The notes under the pieces: model-generated
Databases searched by the model: none
Told to the model about the DNA's origin: nothing
What the model saw: only the letters and a program-made list of their open reading frames with translations
Translations under genes and position numbers: made by a program
In this document: piece after piece, positions 7,136 to 11,903 of the stretch
Layout of the letters: every line of letters starts with the position of its first letter
How positions within the stretch are numbered: position 1 is the stretch's first letter
From: DAIPHL01 sp036771375
GTDB lineage: Bacteria; Synergistota; Synergistia; Synergistales; Synergistaceae
Assembly (NCBI GenBank): GCA_036771375.1
Contig: DAIPHL010000064.1
Span: 1 to 11,903, forward strand
DNA length: 11,903 nucleotides
Direction: 5' to 3'

Positions 7136-8107
7136 ATGGGACTCGTCGACATCGAGAACCTCCGGGTCACATTCGACACCGCCGCAGGGACGTTTCCGGC
7201 CGTCTCCGGCGTCGATCTCTCGATCGAAAGGGGCGAGATCGTCGGGCTCGTGGGAGAGTCGGGATGCGGTAAGACCGTCACGGCCCTCTCCACGCTGGCG
7301 CTTCTCTCCGAAAACGGCAGGGCGACCGGGAAGATACGGCTCGAGGGAGAAAACCTGCTGGAAAAAAGCAAAGACGAGATGCGCCGCATCAGGGGCAATC
7401 GAATCTCGATGATCTTCCAGGAGCCGATGACCGCCCTCAATCCGGTCATGACGATCGGCAGGCAGCTCTGCGAGCCGCTGATGCGCCACGGAGGCGTTTC
7501 GAGGCGCGAAGCGAGGGCGAGGGCGGAGAGAGCACTCGACATGGTACGGGTACCCCGGCCGGCGGAGCGCATGAACAACTACCCGCACCAGCTCTCCGGC
7601 GGTCTCTGTCAGAGAGCGATGATCGCCATGGCTCTGATCTGCGACCCTATCCTCCTGATCGCAGACGAACCGACGACCGCTCTCGACGTGACCATACAGG
7701 CACAGATCCTCTCCCTCCTCACGGACCTGCGCGAGCGAATCGAAACGGCAATCCTGCTGATCACCCACGACCTCGGAGTCGTCGCGGAGCTCTGCGACAG
7801 AGTGTACGTCATGTACGCCGGTTATGTCGTCGAACAGGCGGACGTCTTCACGCTGTTCGAGAACCCGCAGCACCCGTACACGTCCGGCCTGCTCGCCTCC
7901 CTGCCCAGACTCGACGGGGACGGACAGACCCTTCACTGTATACCGGGCATGGTTCCGAACCTCCTGGAAATGCCCCCCGGCTGCCCCTTTGAACCGCGCT
8001 GCGGCGGGGCCATGGAGATATGCAAGGGGTCGATTCCTCCGCTCGTGGCGACGTCGGACAGACACGCCGTCCGCTGCTGGAGACGCCAGGGGAGGTGGAA
8101 GCGATGA
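7136..8107 (+). CDS. Dipeptide/oligopeptide ABC transporter ATP-binding protein, DppD/OppD type
   Basis: The 323-aa ATPase is one of two that drive the importer. Motifs in order: Walker A GESGCGKT (40-47), Q-loop Q95 in IFQEPM, signature LSGGLCQR (153-160), Walker B LLIADEPT (173-180) and H-loop H211 in ITHDLG. The C-terminal oligopeptide-transporter extension carries C283, C289, C296 and C314. A cysteine set of this kind binds a 4Fe-4S cluster in a structurally studied mycobacterial dipeptide transporter, so a cluster is possible here. The signature has LC where OppD proteins usually have MR or QR, an unusual but probably tolerated change. The gene starts 4 bases after the permease stop, and its TGA overlaps the next start. 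Confidence 0.94.
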   Translation: MGLVDIENLRVTFDTAAGTFPAVSGVDLSIERGEIVGLVGESGCGKTVTALSTLALLSENGRATGKIRLEGENLLEKSKDEMRRIRGNRISMIFQEPMTALNPVMTIGRQLCEPLMRHGGVSRREARARAERALDMVRVPRPAERMNNYPHQLSGGLCQRAMIAMALICDPILLIADEPTTALDVTIQAQILSLLTDLRERIETAILLITHDLGVVAELCDRVYVMYAGYVVEQADVFTLFENPQHPYTSGLLASLPRLDGDGQTLHCIPGMVPNLLEMPPGCPFEPRCGGAMEICKGSIPPLVATSDRHAVRCWRRQGRWKR

Positions 8108-9093
8108 ATGAAGACCGAGCCGTGCCTATGAAAAATCTGGTCGAGGTACACAACCTCTCGAAGCACTTCCCGGCGCGGGGGCGCTTCGGCGCCCGCAGTC
8201 TCCGTCTTCGGGCGGTCGACGGCGTGACCTTCACCATCCGCCGGGGGGAGATCCTCTCGTTGGTGGGCGAATCCGGATGCGGTAAAAGCACGCTGGGACG
8301 CCTGATCTTGAACCTGCTCCCCCCCACGGCGGGAGAGGTCGTCTACGACGGCAAAAGACTCGGCGATCTCACCGATTCTCAGATGCGTGCGCTTCGCGGC
8401 AAGATGCAGATCATCTTTCAGGATCCGTACTCCTCGCTTGACCCGCGCATGAGGATCATCGACATTCTGGCCGAACCGCTCACGACCCACGGCGCCGCGA
8501 AGGACCGGGACGAAATCCGGGAGATCGCCGCAAAGCTCCTCTCGAACGTGGGGATGAGGCCGGAGTCCCTCACCCGGTTCCCTCACGAGTTCTCCGGGGG
8601 ACAGCGCCAGAGGATCGGAATCGCAAGAGCGATCGCACTGCGGCCCGAGCTCGTCGTCTGCGACGAACCGCTGTCCGCGCTGGACGTCTCGATTCGGGCA
8701 CAGGTCATCAACCTCCTGCGCGAGCTGAAAGAGGCGTTCTCTCTGACGTATCTTTTCATCTCCCACGACCTGTCGGTCGTGCGGTACATCTCGGACCGGG
8801 TATGCGTCATGTACCTGGGGCGGATCGTGGAAACGGGAACATCGGACGAGATCTTCTCGAACCCCCTGCACCCGTACACGAAGTCGCTGATCTCCGCGGT
8901 TCCGCTGCCGGATCCGCGTCGACGCAGGAGAGAGAGGGTGATCCTGCAGGGCGAGATGCCCAGTCCGATCGACCCGCCGTCGGGATGCACCTTTCGCACG
9001 AGGTGCCCCATCGCCACGGAGCGATGTGCGTCCCACGTTCCCACACCCCCCAGCGACGGAATCCACAGCGCGGCGTGCCACTTCGCCGCTTGA
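8104..9093 (+). CDS. Dipeptide/oligopeptide ABC transporter ATP-binding protein, DppF/OppF type
   Basis: The partner ATPase of the preceding gene (329 aa). Walker A GESGCGKS is at 55-62, Q-loop Q106 in IFQDPYSSLDPR, signature FSGGQRQR at 163-170, then Walker B LVVCDEPLSALD and H-loop FISHDLSVV. The C-terminal HPYTKSLISAVPLPDP and the cysteine-containing tail (SGCTFRTRCP onward) are the family extension. The ATG at 8104 overlaps the previous stop and has GGAGGTGG five bases upstream; the in-frame ATG at 8128 is less favoured. The start at 8020 would lie within the preceding gene. This is the last gene of the operon: the next gene is on the opposite strand. Confidence 0.94.
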   Translation: MNEDRAVPMKNLVEVHNLSKHFPARGRFGARSLRLRAVDGVTFTIRRGEILSLVGESGCGKSTLGRLILNLLPPTAGEVVYDGKRLGDLTDSQMRALRGKMQIIFQDPYSSLDPRMRIIDILAEPLTTHGAAKDRDEIREIAAKLLSNVGMRPESLTRFPHEFSGGQRQRIGIARAIALRPELVVCDEPLSALDVSIRAQVINLLRELKEAFSLTYLFISHDLSVVRYISDRVCVMYLGRIVETGTSDEIFSNPLHPYTKSLISAVPLPDPRRRRRERVILQGEMPSPIDPPSGCTFRTRCPIATERCASHVPTPPSDGIHSAACHFAA

Positions 9094-9172
9094 GAGGCGC
9101 TCCGCAAGAGACCGTCGACATCGTCCACACCGGACCGCGCCGTGAGCGGAGAACGACTTCCCCTCGATCTCT

Positions 9173-9194
9173 CCGGGCCCTGCCCGCCGCCCGG
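9173..9194. other. GC-rich hairpin between convergent genes
   Basis: CCGGGC (9173-9178) and GCCCGG (9189-9194) form a 6-bp stem, or 7 bp with a wobble, in the gap between the transporter operon and the convergent gene. No T-run follows on either strand, so it is at best a weak or Rho-assisted terminator. The rest of 9094-9218 shows no credible gene. Confidence 0.25.
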
Positions 9195-9218
9195 GAAAAG
9201 AAGGAGGGATGCTGAAAT

Positions 9219-9905
9219 CTAGGAAACCGTTATCTCCGGGTTTTTCTCGCCGAAGTTCTCCATCAGCAGTATGTTGATCTCCTCCCGACTTTTGCCGAGC
9301 TTCTCCTGTTGCTTTATCGTTTTGTACGCTCTGAACAGCGGGGACGGCCCGATCTCCGAGCTGAAGAACCCGATTCCCTGGTTCCATGCGAGGAGCTCGA
9401 ACACGTCCGCAAGGACCGCTGAATCGATTCCGTGTGCGTACGCCTTGACAAGTTCCCGGCAGGCCTGGCGCATCCTTCCCGCACCCACCGCGTTTGCGAG
9501 CGATAGAAGAAGCCGGGTCTCATACGGGAGCGTCCTCTTTTCGTCGTTCCAGGTCAGGTCCCAGAAGTTCACCGCGATTCTGCCGAGCTCCTCGTCGATC
9601 AGCGGAAAATTCGTCAGAGCCGCGGGGCGCATGGGGATCGACCCGTCGTCCTCCTTCACCGCGGTACGATAGAAGTAGGCGTGAAACTCGCCCTCCGCAG
9701 CCTGTACCGTGTGATATTCAAACCCCAGCTGCTCCATCACCGCGTAGAGCGGAATGGGCTCGAAGGTCTGGACGACCTCCAGTCCCGCCCCGACCGGAAG
9801 CTCCATCGCCTGCTTCTTCAGCCCGGGGAAGAAGTTCCCGGCAACCCCTCTCACATCGATCTTCTTGAACCCCGCAGTCCTGTCCTTCCAATCCGCAAAA
9901 CTCAT
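9219..9905 (-). CDS. Two-part protein: TusA-like/DUF2249-like N-terminus and carboxymuconolactone-decarboxylase (AhpD-like) C-terminus
   Basis: A 228-aa soluble protein of unknown function. I chose the ATG at 9905 because GGAGG lies 8 bases upstream; in-frame ATGs at 9959 and 9950 have no comparable site. Residues 15-80 (KKIDVRGVAGNFFPG, LEVVQTFEPIPLYAVMEQLG, then a strand ending in FHAYFYRT) follow the strand-helix pattern of TusA-like or DUF2249 domains, which often act in sulfur or metal-cofactor settings. Residues 98-205 are mostly helical, with ETRLLLSLANAVGAGRMRQA and DVFELLAWNQGIGFF, which resemble the carboxymuconolactone decarboxylase/AhpD fold. The CxxC active site of AhpD is absent: only C149 and H158 are present. 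The domain calls are by eye and moderate in confidence; the reaction and partners are unknown. It faces the peptide-transport operon and has no visible operon partner. Confidence 0.7.
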   Translation of the reverse strand: MSFADWKDRTAGFKKIDVRGVAGNFFPGLKKQAMELPVGAGLEVVQTFEPIPLYAVMEQLGFEYHTVQAAEGEFHAYFYRTAVKEDDGSIPMRPAALTNFPLIDEELGRIAVNFWDLTWNDEKRTLPYETRLLLSLANAVGAGRMRQACRELVKAYAHGIDSAVLADVFELLAWNQGIGFFSSEIGPSPLFRAYKTIKQQEKLGKSREEINILLMENFGEKNPEITVS

Positions 9906-9997
9906 CGTGCGTCCTCCCATCCGGCTCCCGAAGAGCCCTGTGTTTTTCATACCGAACATAATTTATCATCGGAAGGACGCTCTTTGTGTGGCTATGA

Positions 9998-10093
9998 TCA
10001 CTTTCCGAAAGGACGCTTCGAGGATCCCCGGTAATCACGACCAGCCGTGATCGCCTCGCAGGATGTGCAGACGACCTTTTTCCCCACCGTCAT
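9998..10093 (-). other. Possible 31-codon ORF with CxxC, in frame behind the flavodoxin remnant
   Basis: An ATG at 10093, with a GGGGGGACGG purine stretch just before it, opens a frame of 31 codons to a TGA at 9998. It starts MTVGKKVVCTSCEAIT and so contains one CxxC. It is in the same frame as the truncated flavodoxin and begins five codons after its amber stop. I do not recognise it. It may be the tail of a deleted gene, a restart product, or chance. Confidence 0.25.
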
Positions 10094-10105
10094 CGTCCGT
10101 CCCCC

Positions 10106-10216
10106 CTATCCCCGTACCCGGTCCGCGTCGGCCGCCTCCGCAACGTTCTTCGCCAGCCCCGCCGTCGTCCCCGTCGCCGAGAAGTACGCGACCAGAAACT
10201 TCTTTTTCATATTCAT
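10106..10216 (-). pseudogene. Truncated flavodoxin: first 36 residues only, ending in TAG
   Basis: From the ATG at 10216 (a second ATG follows at 10210) the minus strand reads MNMKKKFLVAYFSATGTTAG and then LAKNVAEAADADRVRG, stopping at TAG (10106-10108). FLVAYFSATGTTAGLAKNVAEA is the first strand, FMN-phosphate loop (SATGTT) and first helix of a flavodoxin of about 150-200 residues. Nothing after the stop, in any frame, continues the family pattern. The ribosome binding site GGAGGAGG is intact 7 bases upstream, and a MerR-type promoter lies before it, so the start region was preserved while the body was lost. The likely cause is a deletion joining the first 35 codons to foreign sequence. A functional small peptide is a less likely reading. 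Confidence 0.7.
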
Positions 10217-10255
10217 AGCGAAACCTCCTCCCTCTCGTTTTTTCAAAACAACAAC

Positions 10256-10286
10256 AGTCTATAATTTAGAGTAAACTCCAAGTCAA
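10256..10286 (-). promoter_or_regulatory. MerR-type promoter/operator upstream of the flavodoxin remnant
   Basis: Reading the minus strand, TTGACT (10286-10281) is the -35 box. TTGGAGTTTACTCTAA (10281-10266) is a 7-2-7 inverted repeat with one mismatch that fills the spacer. The -10 is either TAGACT at a 19-base spacing or TATAGA at 17. A dyad inside an overlong spacer, of the TTGGAGT/ACTCYAA kind, is typical of MerR-family activators of oxidoreductase genes. No merR-like gene is in the window. On the plus strand the same stretch holds a perfect TATAAT at 10260-10265, so divergent transcription is possible, although no good plus-strand -35 is seen. Confidence 0.6.
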
Positions 10287-10290
10287 GGGG

Positions 10291-10500
10291 AGAAAGGATG
10301 AAAGCCATAGGGCCGACAAAGACGCGGCGAACCCGTGAATGATGGTGGGGCCAAAATCTGCGGGCAAAATTTTAACGTTCGGCCAGGGCGGGCCTCATAC
10401 GTTTTCTGCCGCACCTGGCAGGTGCTGGGCCAGAGTCTGCTCAACCCATACCATAACGCGCTCGATCCTTCATAAAACCGTCGCCGCCTGATTTCGGGGA
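10291..10500. other. Gene-poor stretch with a perfect 15-base palindrome
   Basis: No convincing gene is seen here. An ATG at 10298 has a good purine-rich site before it (GGGGAGAAAGG) but stops after 14 codons at 10342 (MKAIGPTKTRRTRE), which may be the remnant of a gene divergent from the flavodoxin fragment. GCACCTGGCAGGTGC at 10411-10425 is a perfect inverted repeat with a one-base centre, and its flanks TCTGCC and GGCCAGA can extend pairing with bulges. A minus-strand frame of 76 codons (10513-10283) reads through the stretch but has no family features, a cysteine- and arginine-rich composition, and no ribosome binding site that I can see. Confidence 0.5.
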
Positions 10501-10506
10501 TGATGA

Positions 10507-10536
10507 TTGACAAGCACTATTGAAGCACGCTATAAT
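10507..10536 (+). promoter_or_regulatory. Consensus promoter of the tRNA pair
   Basis: TTGACA (10507-10512) and TATAAT (10531-10536) are both perfect consensus boxes, separated by 18 bases. Transcription would begin near 10543, a dozen bases before tRNA-Ser. This is the strongest promoter in the window, as expected for stable RNA. Confidence 0.85.
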
Positions 10537-10555
10537 ACGCTTTGTGCATTGAAGA

Positions 10556-10649
10556 GGTGAGTTGGCCGAGAGGCTGAAGGCACTCGCCTGCTAAGCGAGT
10601 ATAGGGGCTAAAACCTCTATCGAGAGTTCGAATCTCTCACTCACCGCCA
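10556..10649 (+). tRNA. tRNA-Ser (anticodon GCT)
   Basis: The acceptor arms GGTGAGT (10556-10562) and ACTCACC (10639-10645) pair fully, followed by the discriminator G and an encoded CCA (10647-10649). The anticodon stem CTCGC/GCGAG encloses loop CTGCTAA with anticodon GCT, reading AGC and AGT. A long variable arm (ATAGGGG paired with CCTCTAT) is the class II feature of serine tRNAs. The T arm is GAGAG-TTCGAAT-CTCTC. Length 94 with CCA. Confidence 0.97.
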
Positions 10650-10690
10650 GGATCTTTCTAAGAGATGATGAAGGTCCAAGGCATAAGTGT

Positions 10691-10767
10691 GCGGCAGTAG
10701 CTCAGCTGGATAGAGCGAAGGCCTACGGAGCCTTAGGTCGTGGGTTCGAATCCTGCCTGCCGCGCCA
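10691..10767 (+). tRNA. tRNA-Arg (anticodon ACG)
   Basis: Acceptor arms GCGGCAG (10691-10697) and CTGCCGC (10757-10763) pair fully, with discriminator G and encoded CCA (10765-10767). The D arm is GCTCAGCTGGATAGAGC. The anticodon stem AAGGC/GCCTT encloses CTACGGA with anticodon ACG, whose A34 is expected to be deaminated to inosine. The T stem GTGGG/CCTGC contains two G-U pairs. It follows tRNA-Ser by 41 bases and probably shares its promoter. Confidence 0.97.
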
Positions 10768-10896
10768 GCTTTTGATTTGACGAGGTTTGAGTCTTCCCGC
10801 TGCAAGTCGGAACCCGTTCGATATTCGCCACGAGCGAAGGACTCTCCGTGATATACTGAATTCTCGATAGCAATGGGGGCTTGTCCTCCTTTCATG

Positions 10897-10933
10897 AAAG
10901 AGCTGCTGACCTTGGCGGGGGCAGCTCTTTTTT
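10897..10933 (+). terminator. Rho-independent terminator after the tRNA genes
   Basis: AAAGAGCTGC (10897-10906) and GCAGCTCTTT (10921-10930) form a perfect 10-bp stem around a 14-base loop, followed by a T-run to 10933. It would end the tRNA transcript and insulate the downstream accessory genes. The 10768-10896 stretch before it holds no gene that I can support. Confidence 0.85.
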
Positions 10934-10996
10934 GTACTTGTGCTTCATTATACGACGGAGTACGGTAAAATAGGGGACATGAAAGGGGGTGAGTGC

Positions 10997-11197
10997 ATGA
11001 CGCGTATACGAGAACTGAGGCAGGCCAAGGGGCTATCGATGACGGGGGTGAGTTATGAGACGAGGATACACCCCTCGATCCTCTCCCTGGTGGAGCGGCG
11101 CAAGGCCCCGGCGAGCAAACGGGTGCGTGAGGGGCTGAGTACGTTTCTCGGTATCCCCCTGCGGGAGGCATTCGACGACAGGGGGCTGGCAGTATGA
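10997..11197 (+). CDS. Small XRE-family helix-turn-helix DNA-binding protein
   Basis: A 66-aa protein consisting almost wholly of one XRE/Cro-type HTH domain. IRELRQAKGLSMTGVSYETR (residues 4-23) gives helices 1 and 2, and IHPSILSLVERRKAPASKRV the recognition helix and following turn (S-x-x-S-x-[LI]-E-R-R-x pattern). RVREGLSTFLGIPLREAFDD closes the fold. I chose the ATG at 10997, with AAGGGGGTG about six bases upstream; an ATG at 10979 is in frame. Small stand-alone regulators of this type are common on phages and integrative elements. A TAAAAT (10966-10971) could serve as -10, but no good -35 accompanies it. Its operator is unknown. Confidence 0.85.
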   Translation: MTRIRELRQAKGLSMTGVSYETRIHPSILSLVERRKAPASKRVREGLSTFLGIPLREAFDDRGLAV

Positions 11198-11210
11198 GGC
11201 CAAGAAAAAA

Positions 11211-11231
11211 GCCGTCCGGGACATGGACGGC
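11211..11231 (-). terminator. Hairpin: rho-independent terminator on the minus strand, leader hairpin on the plus strand
   Basis: GCCGTCC (11211-11217) and GGACGGC (11225-11231) form a perfect 7-bp stem with loop GGGACAT. On the minus strand the stem is followed directly by TTTTTT, the classic terminator form. On the plus strand it ends two bases before AAAGGAG, the ribosome binding site of the next gene, so it could also affect that gene's translation. Confidence 0.6.
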
Positions 11232-11246
11232 GAAAGGAGATGATTG

Positions 11247-11903
11247 ATGTTGACTGTCGGGAATATTGTACCACGAGGGAGAGACGGCGGGATAGGCAAG
11301 GCGTATGACGCGCGTTATCGAGTTGTGTTGCGGCGTGCCTACGACCCCGAGACCCGTGACTTTGATCTTGATCGGCTGAACGGAATTATTCGGGTCGACG
11401 AGGGGTCTGCCGAGCTTAACGAGTATCGGGACAGGCTTCTCAGGGAGCAGGTTCTTGCTGCTTGGGCCTGTGAGCTAGGGAGCGAAACCGCCAGGTTGTG
11501 GCTTGGATTGGGGAGTGTGAGCCACGCTGCGGGACGCCCCGAGATGCTTCAAATGGCGCGCGAGTTTCGAGATTCCCTGGAAAAGCCTTTCCTGGAGCCG
11601 GATAAGTTCGGAAACCTCGTCGACAAACGGGACCAGGAGCTCAAGGTTTGCCATGTCTACGAGCTGCATCGGTATTTGTCGCGTCTCGTGAAGCAACTGA
11701 GGTATCTTGCGAAGGTGCACCGCACACCGGCTGCGCGTCGCAAACCAAGGATGGCGGCTATCGCGAGATACTTTCTGCGTGTGCGTCCCACGTCCCGCAC
11801 CCGCGCCCCTCGCTCGGCACGCAGGGCGTCCTTCTCCGTGGCCGCGTCCAGTCCGGGCGGAGGAGATTCTTCAGGAGAATCCGACCAAGGAGACCCACCT
11901 GGG
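11247..11903 (+). CDS. Unrecognised protein, 3' end outside the window
   Basis: The frame is open from an ATG at 11247 to the right edge: 219 codons without a stop, with AAGGAG 7 bases before the start. I do not recognise the family. Residues 1-150 look like a folded, charged, largely helical domain: LRRAYDPETRDFDLDRLNGI near 30-49, LREQVLAAWACELGSETARL near 70-90, then KVCHVYELHRYLSRLVKQLR near 136-155. Residues after about 160 are strongly basic (ARRKPRMAA, RTRAPRSARRAS) and then become a Ser/Gly/Pro/Asp-rich, probably disordered stretch to the edge. No signal peptide or membrane span is visible. Codon use is less GC-extreme at third positions than in the transport genes, suggesting transfer. 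It follows the XRE gene by 49 bases and is probably in the same element. Confidence 0.65.
   Translation, partial: MLTVGNIVPRGRDGGIGKAYDARYRVVLRRAYDPETRDFDLDRLNGIIRVDEGSAELNEYRDRLLREQVLAAWACELGSETARLWLGLGSVSHAAGRPEMLQMAREFRDSLEKPFLEPDKFGNLVDKRDQELKVCHVYELHRYLSRLVKQLRYLAKVHRTPAARRKPRMAAIARYFLRVRPTSRTRAPRSARRASFSVAASSPGGGDSSGESDQGDPPG

Noticed and set aside
10106..10108. TAG in the flavodoxin fragment as a recoded codon (pyrrolysine)
   Set aside because: The sequence after it does not continue the flavodoxin fold, and nothing in the window suggests pyrrolysine machinery.
10047..10274. 75-codon plus-strand frame opposite the flavodoxin remnant
   Set aside because: The other strand encodes the recognisable flavodoxin start with its own ribosome binding site; this frame has none.
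10691..10767. Attachment-site duplication of the tRNA-Arg 3' end
   Set aside because: I find no second copy of the tRNA end in the window and no integrase gene; kept only as a hypothesis for sequence to the right.
10873..10968. 31-codon frame (includes MKELLTLAGAALF) over the terminator
   Set aside because: It has no ribosome binding site, and the sequence is fully explained by the perfect stem and T-run of the terminator.
10641..11171. 176-codon minus-strand frame over the tRNA genes and XRE gene
   Set aside because: It contains the well-known spurious translation of tRNA genes (GRIRTHDLRLRRPSLYPAELL type, here split over the two tRNAs) and opposes a genuine HTH gene.
1..11903. CRISPR array or insertion sequence
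   Set aside because: No regularly spaced repeats, no transposase motifs and no terminal inverted repeats with target duplications were seen.

Overview
The window is a bacterial chromosome segment of fairly high GC. It is packed with metabolic genes up to about position 9960 and becomes looser, with a different base and codon character, after about 9990. Peptide uptake and cleavage, a molybdate-type transporter with modD, a BPG-dependent phosphoglycerate mutase and a small iron-sulfur flavoprotein together suit an anaerobic amino-acid or peptide fermenter. My tentative guess is the Synergistota. This is inference from gene content and style; no marker gene in the window settles it.

Positions 1-2649 hold a molybdate/tungstate-type ABC transporter cluster in the order ATPase (3' end only), periplasmic binding protein, permease, modD. 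Positions 2655-3299 hold a short gene with its own good promoter, encoding an FMN-binding iron-sulfur flavoprotein. Positions 3428-4174 encode gpmA. Positions 4297-9093 form a tight five-gene operon: an M19 membrane-dipeptidase-type metallopeptidase, two dipeptide/oligopeptide permeases and two ATPases, with ATGA overlaps or gaps of 4 bases. No substrate-binding protein gene lies inside it. The layout suggests that imported peptides are cleaved by the co-expressed dipeptidase.

A convergent minus-strand gene (9219-9905) encodes a two-part protein: a TusA-like/DUF2249-like N-terminal part and a carboxymuconolactone-decarboxylase-like C-terminal part without the usual CxxC. Upstream of it is about 600 bp without an intact gene. 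This gap carries the first 36 codons of a flavodoxin on the minus strand, ended by an in-frame TAG. The fragment still has a strong ribosome binding site and a MerR-type promoter/operator.

A consensus promoter at 10507-10536 drives tRNA-Ser(GCT) and tRNA-Arg(ACG), followed by a rho-independent terminator at 10897-10933. Beyond it the style changes. There is a 66-residue XRE-type DNA-binding protein, a hairpin that reads as a terminator on the minus strand, and an unrecognised gene running off the right edge. This may be the edge of a mobile or accessory element next to the tRNA-Arg gene, but no integrase or attachment-site repeat is visible.
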